Source: an uncultured Mucilaginibacter sp. (GTDB lineage: Bacteria; Bacteroidota; Bacteroidia; Sphingobacteriales; Sphingobacteriaceae). Taken from it: DNA of 64,000 bases. Shown one piece after another: positions 8,209 to 17,090 of the stretch. The position numbers and the translations under genes were made by a program. The stretch lies in contig CAITEP010000029.1 of the NCBI GenBank assembly GCA_903891475.1, positions 17,264 to 81,263 of the forward strand. Reading direction: 5' to 3'. The notes below the pieces were generated by a model. It did no database searches and was not told the origin of the DNA. It saw only the letters and a list, made by a program, of their open reading frames with translations. Position 1 is the stretch's first letter; the number at the start of each line of letters is the position of its first letter.

Positions 8209-10314
8209 ATGGAAGAAAAGAAATTGGAAAATCCAAAACCGACTCGGAAAATACCGAATAAAAGACCTAATTCAAAAGCGCCAAAGCCAAATTTTATGTG
8301 GATTTATGCAGTAATAATTGCTGTTATATTAGGTGTTGGCATGCTTATGAATGTTGGTGGAGTAGCACAAACAACTTCGCAAACTTTTACAGAAACCATG
8401 TTGAAACAACATGACGTTGATAGGGTGGTAGCCTACAAAAATGGTGATTTGGTGGTAGCTCAGGTATATATAAAAAAGGAAAGCCTAAAAAAACCGCAGT
8501 ATGCCAACGTTAGAAAAGATCCTCGTAATTTTAGCATGAATCCTGCCGAAACGGTTCCTCAATATGAATTTACTGAGGCTACGTTTGAAAGCTTAAAGCA
8601 AACAATAACCGCTGCAGAAAAGGATTTTACAGATGCTGATAAAATTTCTATTAGTTACGAACAAACACATGAAAGCTTTTTTTCAGGCTGGTTGTTTCAA
8701 ATGATTATGATGGCATTATTGCTGGTGGGTGTTTGGATGTTCATTATGCGTCGTATGTCAGGAGGTGCCGGTGGAGGTGCCGGTGGTCAAATATTTAATA
8801 TTGGCAAATCAAAAGCAACCTTATTTGATAAAGAAGCGCAAGTTTCAGTTACTTTTAATGATGTTGCCGGACTTGAAGAGGCTAAGCAAGAGGTAATGGA
8901 AATTGTTGATTTCCTAAAAAACCCTAAAAAATATACCAACCTTGGTGGCAAAATACCTAAAGGAGCTTTATTAATAGGCGCGCCAGGTACCGGTAAAACC
9001 TTATTAGCCAAAGCCGTAGCCGGTGAGGCGCATGTTCCTTTTTTCTCTTTATCAGGGTCTGATTTTGTGGAGATGTTTGTAGGAGTAGGAGCAAGTCGTG
9101 TACGCGATTTATTCCGTCAGGCTAAAGACAAAGCACCTTGTATTATCTTTATTGACGAGATTGACGCCATAGGTCGTGCGCGCGGAAAAAATAATATGGT
9201 AGGCGGTAATGATGAGCGCGAAAATACCCTCAATCAATTACTGGTAGAGATGGATGGTTTTGGTACTGATTCAGGCATTATTATACTTGCTGCTACTAAT
9301 AGACCCGATGTATTAGACTCCGCATTATTGCGCCCAGGACGTTTCGACAGGCAGGTGTCCATTGATAAACCAGATTTAATTGGTAGGGAACAAATATTTA
9401 AAGTACACTTGAAGCCAATTAAATTGGCAGATGGGGTTGATCCTAAAAAACTTTCCGCACAAACTCCGGGTTTTGCAGGTGCCGAAATTGCCAATGTTTG
9501 TAACGAAGCGGCTCTGATTGCCGCCAGGCATAACAAAGAGGCGGTTGACATGAAAGACTTTCAAGACGCGATTGACCGTGTAATTGGAGGCTTAGAAAAG
9601 AAAAATACTTTAATTACTCCCGAAGAAAAACGTGTGGTTGCCTATCATGAGGCTGGGCATGCTATTGCTGGGTGGTTCTTAGAGCATACAGACCCGTTGG
9701 TAAAAGTTTCCATTGTACCGCGTGGAGTAGCTGCATTGGGCTATGCGCAGTATTTGCCAAACGAACGGTTTTTGGTGGCTAAAGATGAGCTTTTTGATGA
9801 TATGGTATTATCAATGGGGGGACGTGTTGCAGAAGATATAGTATTTGGGAAAATTACAACGGGTGCATTGAGTGATTTAGAACGCATTACACGTTTGGCT
9901 TACGGAATGGTGAAAATTTATGGAATGAATGATAAGGTAGGTAATGTGTCTTTTTATGATCCGCATGGCGAAAATCAATTTAATAAACCCTATTCTGATA
10001 CCACTGCCGAATTAATTGACGCCGAGGTGCGTAATTTGGTTGATAATGTTTATAAAAGAACTACTGAATTGCTTACAAAGCACAGGGAAGGCTTAGAAAA
10101 CGTTGCCCAAAAACTACTTGAGAAAGAAGTATTGTTTCAGTCTGATTTAGAACAAATATTAGGTAAACGCCCGTTTGAAAACCGCACAGCCTATGATAAG
10201 TTTGTTAACGGTCCCGATGTAGCGGAAGAAGCAAAGGGAACGGTTCTCGAGCCACAGGGCGACAGTCAACCAGCTGATATCAATGTTTCAGATTTAAATG
10301 AGCCAAATATATAG
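8209..10314 (+). CDS. ftsH: ATP-dependent zinc metalloprotease FtsH
   Basis: Membrane-anchored AAA+ protease that extracts and degrades misassembled membrane proteins and short-lived regulators. 701 residues from the ATG after a short TTG-started extension. Two membrane helices (about residues 28-50 and 160-182) flank a periplasmic domain. The Walker A GAPGTGKT is near 257, Walker [14 protein letters not shown] near 317, the second region of homology near ATNRPDVLD, and the zinc site HEAGH near 480. A Gly-Gly-Ala linker follows the second helix. The acidic, Pro-rich C-terminal tail after about 655 is variable in the family. It lies 78 bases after rsfS on the same strand. Confidence 0.97.
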   Translation: MEEKKLENPKPTRKIPNKRPNSKAPKPNFMWIYAVIIAVILGVGMLMNVGGVAQTTSQTFTETMLKQHDVDRVVAYKNGDLVVAQVYIKKESLKKPQYANVRKDPRNFSMNPAETVPQYEFTEATFESLKQTITAAEKDFTDADKISISYEQTHESFFSGWLFQMIMMALLLVGVWMFIMRRMSGGAGGGAGGQIFNIGKSKATLFDKEAQVSVTFNDVAGLEEAKQEVMEIVDFLKNPKKYTNLGGKIPKGALLIGAPGTGKTLLAKAVAGEAHVPFFSLSGSDFVEMFVGVGASRVRDLFRQAKDKAPCIIFIDEIDAIGRARGKNNMVGGNDERENTLNQLLVEMDGFGTDSGIIILAATNRPDVLDSALLRPGRFDRQVSIDKPDLIGREQIFKVHLKPIKLADGVDPKKLSAQTPGFAGAEIANVCNEAALIAARHNKEAVDMKDFQDAIDRVIGGLEKKNTLITPEEKRVVAYHEAGHAIAGWFLEHTDPLVKVSIVPRGVAALGYAQYLPNERFLVAKDELFDDMVLSMGGRVAEDIVFGKITTGALSDLERITRLAYGMVKIYGMNDKVGNVSFYDPHGENQFNKPYSDTTAELIDAEVRNLVDNVYKRTTELLTKHREGLENVAQKLLEKEVLFQSDLEQILGKRPFENRTAYDKFVNGPDVAEEAKGTVLEPQGDSQPADINVSDLNEPNI

Positions 10315-10390
10315 TATTTTATAATTTTCAATAAGGTATTATTTGGGCAAAAGCTTGACAAGGTTTTTGCCCAAATATTTTAAACAGGCA

Positions 10391-11029
10391 ATGAGGGATA
10401 TTACTACTTCAAAAGAAAAGTTGCTAAAAAAAATACGAAAGGCACTGCTCGAAAAGCGGGACAATCCTTATCCTTATCTGGAAGATTTACCTCATTATGC
10501 TCCCCCCAACGAATCATTAGAAGAATTATTTGCAAAACAATTAACATCTATTTCTGGAAATTTTGTTTTTTGCGAAAACCAAGTACAGTTTATTGAAAAC
10601 TTGCTTGGCCTTGCCGAAGAAAGAAAATGGCGTAAAATTTATTGCTGGGAGACTAACCTACAGCAAATATTGAGCGATTATGAATTTCCATATTTCGAGA
10701 CTGATAAGAACTTTGAAAATGCCGAGGTTGGTTTTACACTTTGCGAAGCTTTGATAGCGCGCAATGGCAGTATACTGCTCTCGAGCGCAAATATGTCAGG
10801 TAGGCGTTTGAGCATTTATCCACCTGTACATATTGTGTTGGCTTATACCTCGCAACTGGTTTTGGATTTAAAAGATGGCTTTAACCTGATAAAAGAAAAA
10901 TACCAAAAGGATTACCCTTCCATGATCTGTACCGTAACCGGGCCAAGCCGTACCGCCGATATTGAAAAAACACTAGTGCTGGGGGCGCACGGCCCTAAAG
11001 AACTTTTTGTTTTCTTATTAGATGGGTAA
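10391..11029 (+). CDS. LUD domain-containing protein (LutC/YkgG family)
   Basis: LUD domains occur in LutB/LutC lactate-utilisation proteins, but many Bacteroidota carry a single orphan LUD gene next to ftsH whose substrate is unknown. The ATG at 10391 is preferred over a TTG at 10343; the extra 16 residues are basic and not conserved in type. The 212-residue product shows the family pattern VGFTLCEALIARNGSILLSS, LSIYPPVHIVLAYTSQLV and the C-terminal CTVTGPSRTADIEKTLVLGAHGPKEL, which resembles a sugar-phosphate-isomerase-like fold. It is 76 bases after ftsH and may share its transcript. A direct role in lactate metabolism is not supported by neighbours, since no LutA or LutB is present. Confidence 0.85.
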   Translation: MRDITTSKEKLLKKIRKALLEKRDNPYPYLEDLPHYAPPNESLEELFAKQLTSISGNFVFCENQVQFIENLLGLAEERKWRKIYCWETNLQQILSDYEFPYFETDKNFENAEVGFTLCEALIARNGSILLSSANMSGRRLSIYPPVHIVLAYTSQLVLDLKDGFNLIKEKYQKDYPSMICTVTGPSRTADIEKTLVLGAHGPKELFVFLLDG

Positions 11030-11128
11030 ATCTATAAACAGCTTTTCCTCAAATTAAATCCGCCCCTTTTTTCTAAAAAAACATATCTAATAGTTGACAA
11101 ATGCTAAAATAATTAGCATTTTTGTTTT

Positions 11129-12199
11129 ATGCTTCATGAATTAAATACCGATTTTTTTAAGGGACGTGGAGCCCAGCAAAATACCCATAACAAATTTTTA
11201 AAAAATAAGTATGTTTCGGAGCATATTGAAGGGCTGGATATTCCTTTTATTGAAAATTCAAATACTCGGTTTTTTGAGGAGAGCCCAAAAAAAATTGTAA
11301 GTGAAAGTAACAGTCCCGACTTAGCTCATATGTTCTCTATCAACCCATATCAGGGTTGCGAGCACGGTTGCGTTTATTGTTACGCACGCAATTCGCATGA
11401 GTATTATGGCTTTAGTGCCGGACTTGATTTTGAGCGAAACATTGTTGTAAAACGGAATGCTCCTGTGTTGCTGGAGCAATATTTTAATAAAAAAAATTAT
11501 AATCCAGTTTGCATCATGCTTTCGGGCAATACAGATTGCTACCAACCTATTGAACGACAGCTAAAAATTACCCGGTCATTATTGCAGCTATTCCTAAGGT
11601 ACCGTAACCCTGTAAGCATTATCACTAAAAATAATATCATTCTGCGCGATATTGATATTTTAACAGAACTTGCTTCCTTAGGATTGGTTCATGTTAATTT
11701 ATCAATCACAACTTTGGACGAGCAGCTTCGGCAAAAGCTAGAGCCGCGTACCGTTACTGCATCTGGCAGATTATCAGTAATTGAGAAACTAGCCGAAAAA
11801 GGAATACCTGTACGTGTTATGACTGCGCCAATTATTCCTGGACTAAACAGCAATGAAATTCCTGCCATTGTAGAGGCTGCTGTCAATAGAGGGGCTTTGG
11901 ATGCTGCTTTTACTATTGTTAGACTGAATGGTAGCATTGCAGAACTATTTACCGACTGGATTATAAAAGCATTCCCAAATAAGGCGGATAAGGTGCTTAA
12001 CATGATACGCTCATGCCATGATGGTGAGCTAAACGATAGCAAATTTGGGCGGCGTATTGCCGGTGATGGTAAGGTAGCCGAATCAATACATCAACTTTTT
12101 AAAATGGCTAGTAATAAGTTTTTGGCTGATAAAAAAATGCCACCAATGAACTATAACCTCTTTGTACCAAAAGGTGGTAGGCAAACCACTTTATTTTAA
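11129..12199 (+). CDS. SPL-type / PA0069-family radical SAM protein
   Basis: 356 residues. The radical SAM cluster motif appears as CEHGCVYC (C-x3-C-x2-C) near residue 74 in the context NPYQGCEHGCVYCYARNSHEYYG, typical of the PA0069/Rv2578c proteins related to spore photoproduct lyase. IMLSGNTDCYQPIER, LEPRTVTASGRLSVIEKLAEKGIPVRVMTAPIIPGLN and a conserved C-terminal NLFVPKGGRQTTLF also match that group. The reaction is not known; a nucleic acid repair or modification role is inferred from the relationship. It stands alone and is convergent with the FKBP operon. Confidence 0.85.
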   Translation: MLHELNTDFFKGRGAQQNTHNKFLKNKYVSEHIEGLDIPFIENSNTRFFEESPKKIVSESNSPDLAHMFSINPYQGCEHGCVYCYARNSHEYYGFSAGLDFERNIVVKRNAPVLLEQYFNKKNYNPVCIMLSGNTDCYQPIERQLKITRSLLQLFLRYRNPVSIITKNNIILRDIDILTELASLGLVHVNLSITTLDEQLRQKLEPRTVTASGRLSVIEKLAEKGIPVRVMTAPIIPGLNSNEIPAIVEAAVNRGALDAAFTIVRLNGSIAELFTDWIIKAFPNKADKVLNMIRSCHDGELNDSKFGRRIAGDGKVAESIHQLFKMASNKFLADKKMPPMNYNLFVPKGGRQTTLF

Positions 12200-12205
12200 A
12201 TATTG

Positions 12206-12245
12206 GCAAAAAAAAATCCCGACTAAATTCAATTAACCGGGATTA
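12206..12245 (-). terminator. Intrinsic terminator of the nrnA-FKBP unit
   Basis: AATCCCG and CGGGATT form an inverted repeat. On the minus strand the stem is followed by nine T, giving a strong terminator about 20 bases after the stop at 12262. It lies between convergent genes and the stem may also slow plus-strand transcripts. Confidence 0.8.
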
Positions 12246-12261
12246 TAAAAAGTATGTTTCC

Positions 12262-13227
12262 TTAATTTTTCTTAACTATCTTTTTTTTAACTGGTGTTTT
12301 TACAACAGGCTTAGCAACTACTGCTGTTGCAGGGTGCTTAATTGGCTTAATTTTAACCAATTCAACGTCAAATATTAACGTACTAAATGGTTTTATACCA
12401 TCTCCCATTCCTTGTGAGCCATATCCCAGATCTGAAGGAATTATAAATGTAGCTTTTGAGCCCTCGTTTAAAAGTAATAAGCCTTCATCCCAACCAGGTA
12501 TTACCTTACCCATACCAACATTTACTTGTAAAGGTTCATAAGGTCTGGCTTCATTGAAAATACCAGCACTTTTAGCTACATCAGGCAAGCTTGTATCAAA
12601 AAATTTGTCATCAGTAGTTCGGCCAGCATAATTTACAAGTAAGGTATCGCCTTTTAAAGGTTTTGGCTTAGTAGAAGCTTTGGTAATAAAATATTTTAAA
12701 CCACTAGCTGTAGTATTTACCACCCATTTATGGTCAGCAATGTATTTGGCAGCATCAGCACTTTCTAAAGCTTTAATTTTTGCTATTTGAGCATCTCTTT
12801 CTGCCATGGCCTCTTGTAATGTTTGCTCTTTTAGTATTTTAATTACCATTATAAGGTTACTTCCTTTAGGGAAAAAGGCAGGTCTCACATTATCATGCCC
12901 CTTAAAAAGGGTATCGGTAGGTATTTTAATAATGCTACTATCGCCCACAGTTAATAGGGGCAAAATTTCCATTAAATCCGCTATATTTTGTGAAGGTTGA
13001 ATTTGCGCCTGCACAGGGCTTCCCATTTGGTAAGTACTACGCAAAACAGAATCCTTATCGGTTTTTTCAATAAAATTAAATGTGATGACATCATTCAATT
13101 TAAGTTTGGGCCCGGCGTTTGGAGTATAAATATGATACAATGCCCCTTTAGGAGTTGTCTGAAAATCGCCTTGAGCCTTTGCTTGAATAGCAACTATGAA
13201 AGCAATAAAAATTAGTAAATACTTCAT
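12262..13227 (-). CDS. FKBP-type peptidyl-prolyl isomerase, periplasmic
   Basis: Predicted envelope foldase that isomerises X-Pro bonds. 321 residues with a signal peptide ending at AKAQ (residue 19). The C-terminal FKBP domain (about 175-295) has GDTLLVNYAGRTTDDKFFDTS, VGMGKVIPGWDEGLLLLNEGSKATFIIPSDLGYG and TLIFDVELVKI. The N-terminal half (about 38-135) has the same strand pattern (LKLNDVITFNFIEKTDKDSV, LLTVGDSSIIKIPTD, LIMVIKIL) and looks like a degenerate FKBP domain, so the chain is probably a tandem FKBP. It ends in a Lys/Val/Pro-rich tail. A terminator separates it from its paralogue upstream, and no promoter is visible in the gap. Confidence 0.88.
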   Translation of the reverse strand: MKYLLIFIAFIVAIQAKAQGDFQTTPKGALYHIYTPNAGPKLKLNDVITFNFIEKTDKDSVLRSTYQMGSPVQAQIQPSQNIADLMEILPLLTVGDSSIIKIPTDTLFKGHDNVRPAFFPKGSNLIMVIKILKEQTLQEAMAERDAQIAKIKALESADAAKYIADHKWVVNTTASGLKYFITKASTKPKPLKGDTLLVNYAGRTTDDKFFDTSLPDVAKSAGIFNEARPYEPLQVNVGMGKVIPGWDEGLLLLNEGSKATFIIPSDLGYGSQGMGDGIKPFSTLIFDVELVKIKPIKHPATAVVAKPVVKTPVKKKIVKKN

Positions 13228-13233
13228 GTTTAA

Positions 13234-13266
13234 TAAAAAAGGCCTTCCGGCTAAGCCCGGAAGGTA
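13234..13266 (-). terminator. Terminator between the two FKBP genes
   Basis: CCTTCCGG and its inverted copy CCGGAAGG form a G/C-rich stem with a short loop; on the minus strand six T follow. It lies between the two paralogous genes, so the downstream FKBP may depend on read-through. Confidence 0.75.
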
Positions 13267-13277
13267 TAATTAAATTT

Positions 13278-14252
13278 TTATTTTCTGGTTGGTGATGCTT
13301 GTTGCCCAGTCATTGGTATCACTACAGGCTTAGGCGCATTTGGGTTTGGATGAATAATATCTACCAACTCAACATCAAATACCAATGGAGTAAAGCCTGG
13401 AACTTGTTGGAAACCTTGATCACCATAACCTATACTTGAAGGTAATATAAAGGTTGCTTTCGCTCCTTTTGCTAATAAAGGCATTGCCTCATTCCAGCCT
13501 TTTATCATGCCTTGTATACCAACAGCAAATTTAACTGGCTTATAAGGATTTTGCGGGTTTAAAGGCATTTTGGCTTTTTGCAAATCAGCTTTAACGTTTG
13601 AATCAAAAATCTTTCCATTTAAAAATTTACCGGTGTAATATACTGCCACAGTATCGCCATTGGCTGCTTTTTCTCCAACACCTTCTTTGTTTATTATATA
13701 TTGCAAACCAGAAGCAGTTGTGGTTAATTTAAGATTGTTATCTGACACATATTTTTTAATTTTTATTGGCTCCTGTTTCCTCATTTCATCAGTTTGTGTT
13801 TTAACATAAGCATCAATGCGATCTCTGAAATTTTGATCAGTCAGATTGCCTTTTGAAAGGGCTTTTTCAACTTTAATGTAATAATTTATATATTTTCCTT
13901 TAAAAGGAGGCCTTGGCGCACCTTTGGCAAGGTTAGAGTCGATATTGGTTTTAATAATCACACTATCACCATCTGCAAGGTATTTTAAAGCGGAGATAAC
14001 ATCGCCTTTGCTTTGTCCTTTTCGTACCAGCATAAATGAAGGATGACCAAGTTCATAAGTGCTGAATAGTACAGAATCCCCATCGGTTTTGGCAACTACA
14101 TTTAAGCTTACAAAGTCGCCTTCTTTTAAGGTTGCACCACCCTTATCAACAACTTTATTGTATAATAAACCACCATCACCATTTTTAAAACCACCATTGC
14201 AACTCGCTAATCCAAAAGTGGCAAGTGCTAAAAACATTAATTTTCTTTTCAT
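13278..14252 (-). CDS. FKBP-type peptidyl-prolyl isomerase, lipoprotein
   Basis: 324 residues with a lipoprotein signal: LASC puts the lipidated Cys at about residue 18. The C-terminal FKBP domain (about 180-305) shows GDTVAVYYTGKFLNGKIFDS, VGIQGMIKGWNEAMPLLAKGAKATFILPSSIGYG and FDVELVDI. As in its neighbour, residues about 40-135 repeat a weakened FKBP pattern (LKEGDFVSLNVVAKTDGDSV, LADGDSVIIK). The start codon lies one base after the nrnA stop, so translation is probably coupled. The two FKBPs look like products of an old duplication, one lipidated and one periplasmic. Confidence 0.9.
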   Translation of the reverse strand: MKRKLMFLALATFGLASCNGGFKNGDGGLLYNKVVDKGGATLKEGDFVSLNVVAKTDGDSVLFSTYELGHPSFMLVRKGQSKGDVISALKYLADGDSVIIKTNIDSNLAKGAPRPPFKGKYINYYIKVEKALSKGNLTDQNFRDRIDAYVKTQTDEMRKQEPIKIKKYVSDNNLKLTTTASGLQYIINKEGVGEKAANGDTVAVYYTGKFLNGKIFDSNVKADLQKAKMPLNPQNPYKPVKFAVGIQGMIKGWNEAMPLLAKGAKATFILPSSIGYGDQGFQQVPGFTPLVFDVELVDIIHPNPNAPKPVVIPMTGQQASPTRK

Positions 14253-14253
14253 T

Positions 14254-15264
14254 TTATTGTGTTAACAGATTTTTATATTTGGGTAATATTAATTTAAATT
14301 GATTTATTGTTTCTTGCAATGAATAATCGGATAATCCTCCGGCTGCATTTCTATGTCCTCCACCGCCAAAGTAATTTTTACATATTTCATTAGCCGGAAA
14401 CGTTCCTTTTGATCGTAATGATAGCTTTACCCTGTCGGTACGTTCTACAAAAAAAGCAGCCAAGTTTACCCCTGCAATTGATAGGCCATAATTTACAATG
14501 CCTTCTGTATCTCCGGTATTTATGTCAAATTGTTCTAATTCCTCTTTAGTAACTGAAATTATCGCAGTATTATATTCATAAAGTACTTCCAACTTGTTAA
14601 ACAGGCAATTACCTAAAAATCTAAGACGATTTTCGGAGGTATTGTCATATATCAAATCGTAAATTAAATAATTAACGGCTCCCGCGTCTATCAGGTCCGC
14701 GGTAATACGATGCACAGCCGATGTGGTATTAGGCAAGCAAAACGAAGCCGAGTCGGTTAAAATGCCAGCATATAGGCAGGTAGCCACTTCTTTGTTAATA
14801 TGGGCTTTATCGTTTAAAATTTCTACAATAAAGGTATAAATCAACTGCGCTGTTGCACAAGCTTTTATATCCCAGTACCTAAAATCATCAAAGCTTTCGG
14901 GCTCCAAATGATGGTCAATCATTATTTTTTTTGCCTTGCTTTTAGCAACCAATGGTTCCATTTGGTTAATTCGGCTTAAGGCGTTAAAGTCTAAACAAAA
15001 AATAGCATCTGCTTCGGCTATTAAGTTATAAGCTTGTTCAACTTGCTCGGTAAAAACAATTACATGCTCGTTACCTGGCATCCAGCTTAAGTTTGCAGGA
15101 TAGTCGGTTGGGCTAATTACCGTTATGTGGTGATTGAACTGTATTAAATAATTGTATAAGCCTAGTGATGAGCCCATAGCATCGCCATCAGGTTTATGAT
15201 GGGTAGTAATTACTATTTTTAAGGGCTGCGCTAAAAATTGTACAAGCGAGGCTTTATTTAACAT
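14254..15264 (-). CDS. nrnA: DHH-family phosphoesterase, NrnA-like oligoribonuclease/pAp phosphatase
   Basis: Degrades nanoRNAs of a few nucleotides and dephosphorylates 3'-phosphoadenosine 5'-phosphate in bacteria lacking Orn. 336 residues. Metal-binding motifs appear in order: HHKPDGDAMGSSLG near 22-35, FCLDFNAL near 90, MIDHH near 116, and a DHHA1 substrate domain ending FGGGGHRNAAGG. It is first in a unit with the lipoprotein FKBP, with a one-base gap. A -7 box lies about 20 bases upstream. The link between RNA turnover and envelope foldases is probably only shared transcription. Confidence 0.92.
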   Translation of the reverse strand: MLNKASLVQFLAQPLKIVITTHHKPDGDAMGSSLGLYNYLIQFNHHITVISPTDYPANLSWMPGNEHVIVFTEQVEQAYNLIAEADAIFCLDFNALSRINQMEPLVAKSKAKKIMIDHHLEPESFDDFRYWDIKACATAQLIYTFIVEILNDKAHINKEVATCLYAGILTDSASFCLPNTTSAVHRITADLIDAGAVNYLIYDLIYDNTSENRLRFLGNCLFNKLEVLYEYNTAIISVTKEELEQFDINTGDTEGIVNYGLSIAGVNLAAFFVERTDRVKLSLRSKGTFPANEICKNYFGGGGHRNAAGGLSDYSLQETINQFKLILPKYKNLLTQ

Positions 15265-15282
15265 CTATTTTTAAAAGAAATG

Positions 15283-15290
15283 CAAAGCTA
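15283..15290 (-). promoter_or_regulatory. Candidate -7 box (TAGCTTTG) for nrnA
   Basis: Matches TAnnTTTG on the minus strand and would start transcription about 10-12 bases before the nrnA ATG. No -33 TTG is evident. Confidence 0.4.
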
Positions 15291-15324
15291 AATAAATTAA
15301 TTAAATAAGGTAAACTAAATTAAT

Positions 15325-15365
15325 ACCTAAAACCTTTAGGTTTTAAATGTAAAAAGCTACTTTTG
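15325..15365 (+). promoter_or_regulatory. Candidate ndk promoter with overlapping inverted repeat
   Basis: TACTTTTG at 15358-15365 matches the -7 consensus. Where the -33 element should be there is instead a perfect 7-bp inverted repeat, ACCTAAA (15325-15331) and TTTAGGT (15335-15341) with a three-base spacer. This could be an operator. The leader to the ndk ATG would be about 85 bases. Confidence 0.45.
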
Positions 15366-15458
15366 CGCCAAAATTAAGCGTGTGAAGTATTGCGATCTAT
15401 AAGCTTTAATACTCATTGCATACTTGATAAAAATTTTAATTAAATAATTCACAGGATT

Positions 15459-15875
15459 ATGAGCAACAAAACATTTACCATGATTAAGCCCGATGCGGTA
15501 GCAAATGGGCATATTGGTGCAATTTTAGACCATATTATTAAGGGTGGTTTTAAAATTACTGCCATGAAATACACTTATTTGACAGAACAGAAAGCTGGTC
15601 AGTTTTATGAAGTGCATAAAGCAAGGCCTTTTTATGGCGAATTGGTTGAATTTATGTCTTCAGGCCCAATTGTAGCGGCTATTTTAGAAAAAGACAACGC
15701 TGTGGAAGATTTCAGAAAGCTAATTGGTGCTACCGATCCGGCTAAAGCCGATAAAGGGACTATCCGTAACCTTTTTGCACAATCTATCAGTGCCAACGCT
15801 ATTCATGGTTCTGATTCTGATGAAAATGCTGCTATTGAAGGTAGTTTCTTTTTCTCTTCACTAGAAAAATTCTAA
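15459..15875 (+). CDS. ndk: Nucleoside diphosphate kinase
   Basis: Transfers phosphate between nucleoside tri- and diphosphates through a phosphohistidine, balancing NTP and dNTP pools. 138 residues, the usual length. [10 protein letters not shown] opens the fold; [15 protein letters not shown] and the active-site NAIHGSDS with His116 are intact. It is monocistronic, with a candidate promoter upstream and a strong terminator downstream. Confidence 0.98.
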   Translation: MSNKTFTMIKPDAVANGHIGAILDHIIKGGFKITAMKYTYLTEQKAGQFYEVHKARPFYGELVEFMSSGPIVAAILEKDNAVEDFRKLIGATDPAKADKGTIRNLFAQSISANAIHGSDSDENAAIEGSFFFSSLEKF

Positions 15876-15881
15876 TTCCAT

Positions 15882-15918
15882 GCAGGTCAAATAGCACTTA
15901 GTTGTTTGACCTGTATTT
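15882..15918 (+). terminator. Intrinsic terminator of ndk
   Basis: CAGGTCAAA and TTTGACCTG form a 9-bp stem followed by TATTTTT, seven bases after the ndk stop. Confidence 0.88.
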
Positions 15919-15980
15919 TTACGCTACTTAATTATTTCTTTTTGAACGATTTCAAATCGCAGAAATATAATTCCTCCAAG

Positions 15981-17090
15981 CTAATTTAATTCCAAATCGC
16001 TCCATATAGGATAATGGTCTGATAGTTTTTTTTCAATAATTTGATAGTTGAGTATATTGAATTCGGGGCTGGTAAATATATAATCAATCTGATAATTCGG
16101 GAAGCTTCCATTATAAGTTTTACCTAAGCCAATACCTTTTTGTTCAAAGGCATTCTTTAAACCCCTCCCAATTTCATTTACCGCAAATGAGGCTGGTGTA
16201 TCATTAAAATCACCCGAGATAATATATGGATAGGGGCAATTATCTGCATGTTTTTTTATCAGTTTCACCTGTCGGCTCCTTTTTATAAACGCAGTCTTTA
16301 ATTTTCCACCCAAGCGTTTAGCTGGCGAAATATTGGTTGTAAGTTGGTTACTTATATTTTTAATATACTTATAGTCCTCGCCTTCAAAACCTATTGATTG
16401 TAGGTGAACACTATATACCCTAAAAACCTTCATTCCTTTTTTAATATCTATATATATGCATGAATTTTCGCTCCCCTTATCGGCGATATGTATAAAGCCT
16501 TTATCAATGATCGGAAATTTAGAAAATAAGGCAATCCCAATTGATTCCGAATCGTTAAAAATTATCGGCACAAAAAAATAATGCCGATGCCCTATAATTT
16601 TGGTAAGCGAATCTTTCATATCATACTGACCGTTTGGTCGGGTATAAAACTCCTGCAAACCTATTATATCTGGCTGTTGGTCCCTAATAATTGTTAAGAT
16701 ATCGTGTTTGGTCGAGATATCATTTTTCGCTCCGTAACGCTTAAAATTATGGACGTTATAGCTCATAATCCTTATAGAATTTTCGGTCTTCGGTAATAGT
16801 GCGCCGTCGCTTTTATGCAAGCCAAAGTTTTTATTTAAAATCCCCCAGCCAAGTGCAATGCAAGCTATGGGTAGCAAGGCAATCCAGCGTTTGCGGAACA
16901 ACCAAAACAGCGTTATTAAAATAGTAGCCAATAAAATAAAAGGATAGGATAAGCCAAAGAAAGCGATGATCCAAAATTTGTCTGGGTCGCATTTGGGGGC
17001 CAAATAGCTAAGCAATAAGGATAGGCATAAGATATAAGTTATCCAAACAAAAAAACGATGAAGAAAAGGCAAGCTACTTTTTACCATCAT
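15981..17090 (-). CDS. Membrane-anchored endonuclease/exonuclease/phosphatase (EEP) family protein
   Basis: Hydrolase of phosphodiester or phosphoester bonds; the substrate is not defined. The first ~100 residues hold three hydrophobic segments, followed by an EEP domain: RIMSYNVHNF (metal site), DIIGLQEFY (catalytic Glu), YSVHLQS, ISGDFNDTP and the closing SDHYPIWSDLEL. The catalytic Asp/His pairs are present. Of three near starts (GTG 17096, ATG 17090, ATG 17087) I use 17090. The start overlaps the end of the rhomboid gene by 17 bases, so the two are translationally coupled. In many Bacteroidota the same enzyme follows mutL and rhomboid genes. Confidence 0.9.
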   Translation of the reverse strand: MMVKSSLPFLHRFFVWITYILCLSLLLSYLAPKCDPDKFWIIAFFGLSYPFILLATILITLFWLFRKRWIALLPIACIALGWGILNKNFGLHKSDGALLPKTENSIRIMSYNVHNFKRYGAKNDISTKHDILTIIRDQQPDIIGLQEFYTRPNGQYDMKDSLTKIIGHRHYFFVPIIFNDSESIGIALFSKFPIIDKGFIHIADKGSENSCIYIDIKKGMKVFRVYSVHLQSIGFEGEDYKYIKNISNQLTTNISPAKRLGGKLKTAFIKRSRQVKLIKKHADNCPYPYIISGDFNDTPASFAVNEIGRGLKNAFEQKGIGLGKTYNGSFPNYQIDYIFTSPEFNILNYQIIEKKLSDHYPIWSDLELN

